From the NCBI GenBank assembly GCA_025774805.1, contig JALGZR010000003.1, positions 21,563-85,562 of the forward strand: a DNA stretch of 64,000 nt. The letters run 5' to 3'. The notes under the pieces are model-generated. The model worked only from the letters and a program-made list of their open reading frames with translations. It was not told the origin of the DNA and made no database searches. The position numbers and the translations under genes are program-made. Source of the stretch: a bacterium. Lineage in GTDB: Bacteria; ARS69. The first letter of the stretch is position 1. Each line of letters opens with the position of its first letter. Of the stretch, positions 54,839-62,805 are shown in pieces.

Positions 54839-55699
54839 TCAACCCTCGGTTCCGGGATCCGGGCCGCCCTGCGGAGGTGCTTTGCGTTCCGCCATGAGCT
54901 TCTGTCGCCGGCGAAGGAACCAGAGCCCCGCGAGACCGGTCGAGACGGTGAGAAACTGGAACGGCGTCACCAGCACCCAGCTGTGGAGCAGGTGCGGGAT
55001 GGACTCCTCCCGGAGCTGGGACACCCTCATCCGGTCGAATTGCTCCCCGGTCGGAACCCGGAGGGTCTCGTACAGCGGCACGTCCCCGATGTAGATCACC
55101 GAGGTGCCTCCGAACTCGTGCTCACCGTAGATGTGATTCACGTAGAGGTCGGGCTTCTCCGCGATGCGGCGCCGCGCCTCTTTCAGGAGCTGCTCGCGCG
55201 GACCGAATACGGTGGCCTGCGTCGGACAGGCCGCGACGCAGGCGGGCAGGCCCCCCTCCACCCGGCACTCCTTGTTCATCTTGCACTTGCGCACGTAGGG
55301 CAGCTTCTGATCGTACTCGTAACGCGGGATCATGAAGGGACACGCCAGCATGCAGTAGCGGCAGCCGATACACTTCGCGTCGTCGTAGACCACGGCGCCG
55401 TCCGGCGTCTTCGTGAACGCTCCAACGAGACAAGCCGCCGCGCAGGAGGGCTCCAGACAGTGCATGCACTGGCGACGGACGTTGCTCCAGGTGCCCTTCT
55501 TCTTTCCCGGGATTCGCACGATGGAGGTATAGCGACGTCCCGACAGGCCGTCCGCAGCCCGGTAGCGCGTGGAGATCTCCGTTGGGAGCTTGTTCTGTCG
55601 CACGCATCCCTCGACGCACCGTTCGCAGCCGATGCACTTGGTCACGTCGGTGAGGATTGCCTTGCGGGGATCCTTGGTCTCGGGTTGGGCGGCGCTCAT
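54839..55699 (-). CDS. HmcB/DsrO-like ferredoxin subunit with C-terminal TM
   Basis: 286 residues. Four 4Fe-4S sites in the usual pattern: CIGCERCVEGC, CMHCLEPSC, CIGCRYCMLAC and CKMNKEC/CVAAC. A C-terminal TM (WVLVTPFQFLTVSTGLAGLW) anchors it. No Tat signal is evident at the N-terminus (MSAAQPETKDPRK), unlike Desulfovibrio HmcB, so its side of the membrane is unclear. The stop is 4 bases before the NrfD gene. Confidence 0.85.
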   Translation of the reverse strand: MSAAQPETKDPRKAILTDVTKCIGCERCVEGCVRQNKLPTEISTRYRAADGLSGRRYTSIVRIPGKKKGTWSNVRRQCMHCLEPSCAAACLVGAFTKTPDGAVVYDDAKCIGCRYCMLACPFMIPRYEYDQKLPYVRKCKMNKECRVEGGLPACVAACPTQATVFGPREQLLKEARRRIAEKPDLYVNHIYGEHEFGGTSVIYIGDVPLYETLRVPTGEQFDRMRVSQLREESIPHLLHSWVLVTPFQFLTVSTGLAGLWFLRRRQKLMAERKAPPQGGPDPGTEG

Positions 55700-55727
55700 C
55701 TCTCCACGCTCCTCACAGTGGGGGTCG

Positions 55728-57230
55728 TCAGAGCCCCTCGACCGGCTCTACCGGCTCGATCTTGAAGAAGTCTTCCCAGTTCTGCGGGCCACCTCCGAGC
55801 CGGGCGTGGCACTCGACGCAGATCTTCTTGAAGGCGTCGTCGAATCGCGGTGCTTTCGAGCCCTCGGCCGGACTGCCGGCCACCGGCCCCTCCGGACCAT
55901 GGCAGTTGCGGCACGTTTGAACGTGGGTCGCCTCGCCGGTCCAGGCGGCCTGGGCCTTGGCGGCGGTCACGTACTGTCCGTCCTTGCGCAACGTGCCGTG
56001 GTGGCAGTTTCGACAGGAGAACGACCAGGCGACGGCGTGATCGCGGTGATCCCACCAGAAGGTACCCATCTCCCCTTCGTACTTGTAGATGTCGACCTCT
56101 TTGCGCTCGGTATCGATCTGCTCCCAGGCGAGGAGACCGTTCTCTTTTTCCTTGTGACAACCGAGGCAGCGCTTCCGCAGGGCCTCGGCCACCTGTGGGT
56201 TCTCATACAGCCCCGTGCCGTGGCAGCGACTGCAGGCCATGTGGGGCTGCTCGATATCGTCGGTGTGGTGGCAGTTCCGGCAGGTCACGCCCTCGCCGTA
56301 GCGGGCGTGCCGGTCGTGATCCCAAAGAACGAGCCCCACGTCGAGGTCCGCGATCAGGGACGGATCCGGCTCGTGACAGTCATCGCAGCGGATCGGCATG
56401 GAGGGGGTGAGATCTTCGTAGTCCTCGTGGTGGCACTCCGCGCAGCGCTGGTGGACGGCCTGCTCGATGGCGGGCCGCTGGACCTCCTTGTCGACGTCCC
56501 AACCTTTGTGACAGTCTTTGCAGGTCCGGCGGTCCTCCTCGGGATTGTTCACGGTGTGACAGCGCCGGCACTCGCCGTGCTTGACCTTTTCGTGGAACTT
56601 GACTCCGGTCGCCAGTGACAGCTCCTGGGACACGGCCGGCTTGTGACAGGCACCGCACGGTCGGTAGTCGGCCTCCGTCGCGGCCTTCTTGTCCTGATGG
56701 TGGCATGTCACGCAGTTGTCTTCCCCATCCTCCGCGGAGCTCAGGTCGAATCGCCGGGCGTGGGCGTGGTGGTCCCAGCGCACCACTCCGTGCGCCCCGG
56801 AGAACTCCTGAGCGTGGCAATCGCGGCACGCCACGGGACCGGCGCTCATCGCCCGGTGGCAGCCCACACATCGGCCGTGGAAGGCCGTCATGGGCGGAGG
56901 GCCTTTGTCGTCTTCGTACTCCGGCTGGGCCACCTCCATGTGCAGATCGGCGACCACCATCGCGTCCCGGTTGCCCTGCGGCTCGTGGCAAGCCCGGCAG
57001 GGCCGCGGCTCGAGAGTTCCCGCCCGCTCCTTGTGGTGGCAAACCTGGCAGTTGACGATGTCCTTCATCCGGACGTGCATTTCGTGGTTCCAAACCACGT
57101 CGCCGAAGCGGGCGGGCATCACCGTGTCCGGCCCGAGCTCGGGACGCACGAAGTCACCGATGGCGCCCACCCCGATCGCGGCCAGGATTCCCGCCACGAG
57201 CAAGCCGAATTGGATTCGTCTCTTTCGCAC
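55728..57230 (-). CDS. Sixteen-heme periplasmic cytochrome c (HmcA-like)
   Basis: 500 residues with an uncleaved or cleaved N-terminal signal (FGLLVAGILAAIGVGAIGD). I count 16 CxxCH sites, from CQVCH, CRACH and CVGCH to CRNCH and CVECH; HmcA of Desulfovibrio likewise has 16. Many are CxxCHH with additional His, consistent with bis-His ligation. It heads the hmcABC-like run and should collect or deliver electrons in the periplasm. The start is a GTG at 57230 with AAGGG eight to ten bases upstream. It diverges from the RseC gene. Confidence 0.85.
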   Translation of the reverse strand: MRKRRIQFGLLVAGILAAIGVGAIGDFVRPELGPDTVMPARFGDVVWNHEMHVRMKDIVNCQVCHHKERAGTLEPRPCRACHEPQGNRDAMVVADLHMEVAQPEYEDDKGPPPMTAFHGRCVGCHRAMSAGPVACRDCHAQEFSGAHGVVRWDHHAHARRFDLSSAEDGEDNCVTCHHQDKKAATEADYRPCGACHKPAVSQELSLATGVKFHEKVKHGECRRCHTVNNPEEDRRTCKDCHKGWDVDKEVQRPAIEQAVHQRCAECHHEDYEDLTPSMPIRCDDCHEPDPSLIADLDVGLVLWDHDRHARYGEGVTCRNCHHTDDIEQPHMACSRCHGTGLYENPQVAEALRKRCLGCHKEKENGLLAWEQIDTERKEVDIYKYEGEMGTFWWDHRDHAVAWSFSCRNCHHGTLRKDGQYVTAAKAQAAWTGEATHVQTCRNCHGPEGPVAGSPAEGSKAPRFDDAFKKICVECHARLGGGPQNWEDFFKIEPVEPVEGL

Positions 57231-57310
57231 CGCCTCTACCCTTTTCCGGAGCGCGCGAGCGCCATAAGATCGGAGCGGACGTCACAGGGAATCGCGGAGG
57301 GAAGCGAAGG

Positions 57311-57835
57311 ATGTCCCCGATCGGAACCGTCCTGGAGACCGACGGCAACCGCGCCGAGGTCTCGACGTCCCGCGAGGACCCCTGCGGCGGTTGCTCCGAG
57401 CGGTCCGCCTGCGGGATGGGCCTCTTCGCCAAACCGCGGGAGGTGCTCCTCACCGCTGAGAACCGCGTGAACGCCCGCCCCGGAGACACCGTCGAGCTCG
57501 CTCTGTCCGCGCCGACGGCGCTCCGCCTCTCCCTTCTCGTCTGGATCCTGCCTCTCGCCGGACTGATCGCGGGTGCGGTTCTCGGGGTCGCGCTTCACGA
57601 GCGCCTGCGTATCGGCGAAGACCCGGCGGCCCTCCTCGGCGCCGCAGTCGGGGTCGTCGCATCGGCCCTGCTGCTCGTCCGCTACGATCGCCGGGCGGCG
57701 CGGGACCGGCGGCTGGTGCCCCGCATCGTCAAGGTCGTGAGCCGCGGGGCGATCCCGGACCGGCCGCACGTCGACGCGAGCCCGATTCGACGGCACGTCG
57801 GGGCGGGCGGGAACTCCTGCGCGCATCCTGACTGA
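57311..57835 (+). CDS. RseC/MucC-family protein
   Basis: 174 residues. The N-terminal conserved segment has PCGGCSERSACGMGLF (CxxC...C motif), then a beta strand (RPGDTVELALSAPTAL) and two TM segments (LLVWILPLAGLIAGAVLGVA; LLGAAVGVVASALLLV). RseC family members are often encoded with Rnf/Rsx genes. It stands between the Hmc-like and Rnf operons on the opposite strand, with a divergent 80-bp spacer to the 16-heme cytochrome. Membrane-bound; mechanism not established. Confidence 0.85.
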   Translation: MSPIGTVLETDGNRAEVSTSREDPCGGCSERSACGMGLFAKPREVLLTAENRVNARPGDTVELALSAPTALRLSLLVWILPLAGLIAGAVLGVALHERLRIGEDPAALLGAAVGVVASALLLVRYDRRAARDRRLVPRIVKVVSRGAIPDRPHVDASPIRRHVGAGGNSCAHPD

Positions 57836-57876
57836 GCTCTCCATCGGGCTCTCCATCAGCGCTCCATCACGGGTCG

Positions 57877-60018
57877 TCACGGATTCGGTGAGATCTGCGC
57901 GAGGTCGTCCAACTTGTCGCGCATCGGTTTGCCTTTCACGTGCACGTCCCGTTCGTCGTCTTTGAAGAAGCAGAGCGTGCCGCATCGCATGCACCGCTCC
58001 GCCTCGGCCCGCATCTGCTCCGGAGTGACGACCAGATCCACCTCGTCGAAGGTCTTGATCCGCTCCTCCACCGGGAGCTCCGGCTGCGGCACCTTGGACA
58101 GAGGCGTCACGCCCTGGATCACGACCTCGTGCGACTCGGGGACGCGCTCGGGACCCCTGTAGGTGCCGGGCGCGTGACGGAGATCCTGCCCCAGCAGGAA
58201 GCGATGGATCGAGCGCGCGGCCCGCCGCCCGGTGCCCACGGCATCGACGAGAAGCGCCGGTCCGCTCCACAGGTCCCCGCCGGTGAAGACGTGCGGGATG
58301 TCCGACTGGAGAGTCTCCTCGTCGGCCACGATCGTGTTCCACTTCGTGACCTTCAGACCCCGGTCCTTCAGGTCGTCCGTGTACCAGCCACCGAGGGGCT
58401 TCTGCCCGATGGCCGCGATCACTACGTCCGCGTCCATCACCGTCTCCGACCCCTCGATGGGCACGGGGCGCCTCCGCCCCGAAGAGTCCGGCTCGCCCAG
58501 CTCCATCCGGAGGAACTCGATGCTCTTCAGCTTGCCGTTCTCGTCTCCGAGAAGCCGGGTGGGCGCGGCCAGGAAGTGGTATTTCACCCCCTCGTGCTCT
58601 CCCGCGACGATCTCGACCGTGTTCGCGGGCATCTCCTTGCGGGTCCTGCGATACAGCAGGGTGACCTCCTTGGCTCCCATGCGCAGTGCCGAGCGGCAGG
58701 CGTCCATCGCCGTGTTGCCTCCGCCGACCACGATGACCCGTTGCCCCTCGAGATCGACCTCGATGCCGAGCTCCCGTTTCTCCAGGAACTCCGTGCCTTT
58801 CCAGACTCCTTCCAGATCCTCTCCCTCGCAGCGCAGGGACGAGTTGTCCCACGCCCCCAGAGCCACGAGGATCGCTTCGAACTCCCGCTCCAGATCGGCG
58901 ATGCCGAAATCCTTGCCGAAGGCGACCTCGAGTCGCGTCTCCACCCCGAGGTCGAGAATCTCCTGAATCTCGAAGTCCAGGACCCTCTTGGGAAGTCGGT
59001 ACTCGGGGATGCCGTAGCGCATCATGCCGCCGAGGGCGGGCTTGGAGTCGAAGATCGTGGGATGGTGCCCGAGGCGCCGCAGGTAGTACGCCGCGGAGAG
59101 GCCACAGGGGCCACCGCCCACGATCGCGACCCTCTTCCCCGAGTCGGGCATCACGTACGGCTTGATCGGCTTCTCCAGCCCCATTTCCCAGTCGGCGATG
59201 AACCGCTTGATGTAGTTGTGGTGGACCGGCTCCTCCTCGAGCGCGGAGCGCCGACAGCCGGCCTCGCACGGCGCCGGGCAAACCCGGCCGCAGATGAGCG
59301 GCAAGGGGTTCCGCTCCTTCACGACCTCCACCGCCTCCGCGTACAGCCCCTTGGCGGCGAGATCCACGTACCGGGGGATGTCGATCTGCGCCGGGCAGAG
59401 CTGCGAACAGGGCGCCATGCACTGGTTCACGTGGTGGTGGTGGAGCAGTCGGTCCGTCAGGGTGTGGACCTTGATGATGTTCGTCGGACAGACGCGCTCG
59501 CAGATGCCGCACCCCGTGCACTTTCCGGGATTGACCTCGGGGAAGCCCTCGGGGCCCGTCCTGAGGGCTCCGAAGGGACATTCCCGCACGCACGTTCCCA
59601 GAGCGAGGCAGCCGATCCGGCAGCGGAGATCGCCCCCGGCGTGGTCGACCATGGCGCGGCAGTCGAGAGCGCCCTCGTAGACGTACTTGCGCTCGGCCCG
59701 ATCCCCTCCGGTGCACTGATGCAGGGCGATTCGGGGCTCGGCGCTGCCGGCTTCCCCTCCCATGATCGCGGCCACCTTCGCGGTCACCTCCGCGCCGCCC
59801 GCGATGCACGCGTCGACCGGAGCCTTCCCCTGAACGATCGCCTCGGCGCACGCGCCGCAGCCGGTGTAGCCGCAGCCTCCGCAGTTGGCTCCGGGCAAGG
59901 TGTCTTCGACCTCGGTGATCCGGGGGTCCACGTCCACGTGGAAGATCCGGGCGGCGGCGGCCAGGACCGCGGCGGCGCCCGTTCCGATTCCCAACATCAC
60001 CATTGCTGGTACCAACAT
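57877..60018 (-). CDS. rnfB: RnfB fused to a GltD-like NAD(P)H:ferredoxin oxidoreductase
   Basis: 713 residues. N-terminal RnfB: one TM (VPAMVMLGIGTGAAAVLAAA), then the 4Fe-4S domain GANCGGCGYTGCGACAEA, and two ferredoxin sites (CRIGCLALGTCVREC; CTGCGICERVC). From about 220 the sequence becomes a GltD/dihydropyrimidine dehydrogenase-like part: N-terminal Cys set (CMAPCSQLCPAQID, CGRVCPAPCEAGC), FAD-binding VAIVGGGPCGLSAAYYLRR, NADPH-binding VIVVGGGNTAMDACRSALR, and FAD end VFTGGDLWSG. A last CMRCGTLC motif ends the chain. Start ATG 60018 overlaps the RnfA stop. Usual RnfB is 200-300 residues, so two functions are fused. Confidence 0.9.
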   Translation of the reverse strand: MLVPAMVMLGIGTGAAAVLAAAARIFHVDVDPRITEVEDTLPGANCGGCGYTGCGACAEAIVQGKAPVDACIAGGAEVTAKVAAIMGGEAGSAEPRIALHQCTGGDRAERKYVYEGALDCRAMVDHAGGDLRCRIGCLALGTCVRECPFGALRTGPEGFPEVNPGKCTGCGICERVCPTNIIKVHTLTDRLLHHHHVNQCMAPCSQLCPAQIDIPRYVDLAAKGLYAEAVEVVKERNPLPLICGRVCPAPCEAGCRRSALEEEPVHHNYIKRFIADWEMGLEKPIKPYVMPDSGKRVAIVGGGPCGLSAAYYLRRLGHHPTIFDSKPALGGMMRYGIPEYRLPKRVLDFEIQEILDLGVETRLEVAFGKDFGIADLEREFEAILVALGAWDNSSLRCEGEDLEGVWKGTEFLEKRELGIEVDLEGQRVIVVGGGNTAMDACRSALRMGAKEVTLLYRRTRKEMPANTVEIVAGEHEGVKYHFLAAPTRLLGDENGKLKSIEFLRMELGEPDSSGRRRPVPIEGSETVMDADVVIAAIGQKPLGGWYTDDLKDRGLKVTKWNTIVADEETLQSDIPHVFTGGDLWSGPALLVDAVGTGRRAARSIHRFLLGQDLRHAPGTYRGPERVPESHEVVIQGVTPLSKVPQPELPVEERIKTFDEVDLVVTPEQMRAEAERCMRCGTLCFFKDDERDVHVKGKPMRDKLDDLAQISPNP

Positions 60019-60593
60019 CAGATCATTCCCTTGAAGGCGAAGAACGAGAGGGCCATGAGGCCCGCCGTCACGAGTCCGATCCCGGTCCCCTTGAGCGGCG
60101 CCGGCACCCGGATGATCTCGAAGCGCTCGCGCAAGCCGGCGAAGAGGACCAGGGCCAGACCGAAGCCGGCGGCCGAGGCCGCGGAGAAGACGATCGCTTC
60201 CAGGAGGGTCATCTCCTCCTGGACGTTGATGATCGCTACCCCCAGCACGGCGCAGTTCGTGGTGATCAGCGGCAGGAAGATGCCCAGCGACTTGTAGAGC
60301 GCGGGGATCGACTTGCGGAGAAAGAGCTCCACGAACTGCACGAGGGACGCGATGACGAGGATGAAGGCGAGGGTCCGGATGTAGTCGATTCCCATGGGGG
60401 TCAGAAGGAAACGATCCACGACCCACGTGATGACCCCCGCGAGCGTGAGCACGAAGACGACGGCGCCGGACATGCCGACCGCCGTGTCCATCTTCTTGGA
60501 GACGCCGAGGAACGGGCAGTTCCCCAGAAACTTCGCCAGGAGGATGTTGTTGATGAACACCGCGCCGATGACGAGCTCCAGATAGTGTTCCAT
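60018..60593 (-). CDS. rnfA: Rnf complex subunit RnfA
   Basis: 191 residues, six TM segments. Family motifs VFINNILLAKFLGNCPFLGV and LPLITTNCAVLGVAI both carry the conserved Cys that bind the membrane 2Fe-2S cluster shared with RnfE. Inner-membrane ion-pumping ferredoxin:NAD oxidoreductase subunit. Encoded between rnfE (10 bases upstream) and the rnfB fusion (overlapping). Confidence 0.95.
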   Translation of the reverse strand: MEHYLELVIGAVFINNILLAKFLGNCPFLGVSKKMDTAVGMSGAVVFVLTLAGVITWVVDRFLLTPMGIDYIRTLAFILVIASLVQFVELFLRKSIPALYKSLGIFLPLITTNCAVLGVAIINVQEEMTLLEAIVFSAASAAGFGLALVLFAGLRERFEIIRVPAPLKGTGIGLVTAGLMALSFFAFKGMI

Positions 60594-60603
60594 CGCGCGC
60601 CCC

Positions 60604-61209
60604 CTAGCTCGACTTCGTTCCGAACAGGTTCATGACGCCGAGCAGGAGACCCAGTGCGACGAAGGCGCCGGGGGCCTGCTGGAGGAACGCGAGCGGTTCC
60701 CCGAGGAACACCCTCTCCCCGAAGAAGAGGCCCAGAGTCCCCGCGCCGAAGAGCTCGCGGACGGCCCCGAGCACGGTGAGGGCCAACGTGAACCCCAGCC
60801 CCATTCCCAGGCCGTCGGCGATCGAGGGCACGACCCCGTTCTTCTTGGCGAAGCCCTCCGCGCGACCCAGGATGATGCAGTTGACCACGATGAGCGGAAT
60901 GAAGAGACCCAGGCTCTCGGAGAGCTGGAAGAAGTAGGCCTTCGTGACCATCTCCACGCAGACCACGAACGTCGCGATGATCACGATGTAGCAGGCGACG
61001 CGCACCTCGTTGGGAATGACCTTGCGAAGCAGAGAGATGAGAGTGTTGGAGCACAGGAGCACGAACGTGGCCGACAGCCCCATCCCGAAACCGTTCTCCG
61101 CGGTCGTGGTCACCGCGAGCGCCGGGCAGAGGCCGAGCACCAGACGGAACGGGGGGATCTCGTCCCAGAGCCCCTTGGTGAACTCGCGCGTGAGGGTCTG
61201 AGCGCTCAT
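60604..61209 (-). CDS. rnfE: Rnf complex subunit RnfE
   Basis: 201 residues from the ATG at 61209 (a GTG at 61212 is also possible), six TM segments; RnfA paralogue with conserved LVLGLCPALAVTTTAENGFG and LIVVNCIILGRAEGFA Cys motifs. The ATG overlaps the RnfG stop as TGATG, so expression is coupled. Forms the membrane iron-sulfur core with RnfA. Confidence 0.95.
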   Translation of the reverse strand: MSAQTLTREFTKGLWDEIPPFRLVLGLCPALAVTTTAENGFGMGLSATFVLLCSNTLISLLRKVIPNEVRVACYIVIIATFVVCVEMVTKAYFFQLSESLGLFIPLIVVNCIILGRAEGFAKKNGVVPSIADGLGMGLGFTLALTVLGAVRELFGAGTLGLFFGERVFLGEPLAFLQQAPGAFVALGLLLGVMNLFGTKSS

Positions 61210-61841
61210 CACACGTCTCCCGGCGGCGAGTCGACCGCGGCGCGGATCGTGGACCGGTGCTCCGCGTACGTGGCCCGGGCCCGACCCACGGCATCGGCCA
61301 CGGCCCGGCAGGAGATCGTGGCCCCCGTGATCGCGTCGATCTCGCCGCCGTCCTTCTTCACCTTGAACACGGCCTCCCCGCCCATCCCGGCGAACTGGCC
61401 GGTGAAGTCCTTCTCCTTGACCCGCGTCCCCACGCCGGGAGTCTCGCTCATGGTGGTGACGCCGATCGCGACGAGGTCTTCGGTCTCGAGGTCGACCCCG
61501 ACCATGACTCCGAGCTTTCCTCCGAACCCCTGCCCGTAGCTCTCGAGGGCCACGGCAAAGGGCTCGTTCTCCCTCCGGACCACGAAGAACAGGAGCGGCT
61601 TCTTGGCGCCGACGTCGACGTAGCGCTTCTCGGCCAGCATGCTCTCCTCGAACGCGATTCGATCTTCGAGTGCGAGCGGACCGCTGACCGTCTCGTAGAT
61701 GTCCACGACCGCCGGGATCTTCTTGAACTTGAGGATGTTGTTCTCGGCGAGCTCGTGAGTGATCTCGAAGAGACCCCCGAGGGACGTGCCGCTCACGAGC
61801 GAGATTCCCGCCAGGACCACGAGCATGCGAACCGACTTCAT
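61209..61841 (-). CDS. rnfG: Rnf complex subunit RnfG (FMN-bound)
   Basis: 210 residues. N-terminal TM/signal (MLVVLAGISLVSGTSLGGLF) then an FMN-binding domain with LESYGQGFGGKLGVMVGVD, MSETPGVGTRVKEKDF and the covalent-flavin motif DAITGATISCRAV (Thr in TGAT). ATG overlaps the RnfD stop by 4 bases. Periplasmic flavin carrier. Confidence 0.95.
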   Translation of the reverse strand: MKSVRMLVVLAGISLVSGTSLGGLFEITHELAENNILKFKKIPAVVDIYETVSGPLALEDRIAFEESMLAEKRYVDVGAKKPLLFFVVRRENEPFAVALESYGQGFGGKLGVMVGVDLETEDLVAIGVTTMSETPGVGTRVKEKDFTGQFAGMGGEAVFKVKKDGGEIDAITGATISCRAVADAVGRARATYAEHRSTIRAAVDSPPGDV

Positions 61842-62794
61842 CTCGGACTCACCGCCTCCCGAACCCGAGGCCGCAGGTGGTCCAGCAACGGACTGAGGAT
61901 GTTCATCAGGAGGATCGCGAACGGCACCGCGTCGTGCCAGATGCCGAAGGCGCGGATCAACATGATCAGGAATCCGACGCCGAAGCCGTAGACCCACATC
62001 GCCCTTCGATTCGCGGGGGAGCACGTGGCGTCGGTGGCGAGGAAGAACGCTCCCAGAAACACGTGCCCGGTGAGGAACTGATCGGCGAATCCGCCGTTCA
62101 GACGGCCGTGGAAGAGGAGCGCGAACAGGGCGACCCCGAGGAGAACGCCGAGCGTGATCTGGGGACGGATGTGACCCCTCACCCAGAGGAGCACGCCTCC
62201 GGCGAGGGTGGCGATGACGGCCGCCTGCGTCGGCGCGGCCACGCTCTCCGCGCCCACCGGATAGAGGAAGTTCGGCCACGAGAGCAGAAGGACCAACCAC
62301 GCCACGAGGGCGGGATGGAGGGGATATCCCCCGATGCCCCCGAAGATCTGCTTGCCCACGACGATCGCGATCGCGACGCCGAGCAGGAGCACCCACCAGG
62401 GAACCGTCGGGGGCATGAGCAGGGTCAGGAGCATGCCCATCAGTGCACCGTGGCCGTCCATGGCCCGGTACGGCTGGCGCATGGCCACCTGGCAGAGGTA
62501 CTCGACCAGGACGCCGAATCCCATGGCGAGCGCCAGGGTCCCCAGGATCCCGAGCAGCCAGAGGGCGCCCGCGTCCAGACCCATCTCGACCGTGAGGACC
62601 TTGACCACTCGGTTCAGGGGCCCGACGGAGGCGTCGAGGCGGACCGCGTGGTCTCCGAACGCGTGGCCGACGGCGCCCGCCAGCGCGGTGGGAACGAGCG
62701 CCAGGATGAACGCGTGGTTCAGCCGGGTGATGCTGCTCCGGGAGCGCCAGTGGGGAGCCGTTCCCACCGTGTAGGTCGAGGTCGGGGAAGCCAC
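61838..62794 (-). CDS. rnfD: Rnf complex subunit RnfD
   Basis: 318 residues from the GTG at 62794 after AGGGAG. About nine TM segments; VFGGIGG-type motif here KQIFGGIGGYPLHPALVAW, matching FGGLGxNxFNPA of RnfD/NqrB. The usual SGATPL motif for covalent FMN is not seen: the matching loop reads ESVAAPTQAAV, so the flavin-binding Thr may be displaced or lost. Position between rnfC and rnfG as in Acetobacterium rnfCDGEAB. Confidence 0.9.
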   Translation of the reverse strand: MASPTSTYTVGTAPHWRSRSSITRLNHAFILALVPTALAGAVGHAFGDHAVRLDASVGPLNRVVKVLTVEMGLDAGALWLLGILGTLALAMGFGVLVEYLCQVAMRQPYRAMDGHGALMGMLLTLLMPPTVPWWVLLLGVAIAIVVGKQIFGGIGGYPLHPALVAWLVLLLSWPNFLYPVGAESVAAPTQAAVIATLAGGVLLWVRGHIRPQITLGVLLGVALFALLFHGRLNGGFADQFLTGHVFLGAFFLATDATCSPANRRAMWVYGFGVGFLIMLIRAFGIWHDAVPFAILLMNILSPLLDHLRPRVREAVSPR

Positions 62795-62805
62795 GGTCTC
62801 GCTCC

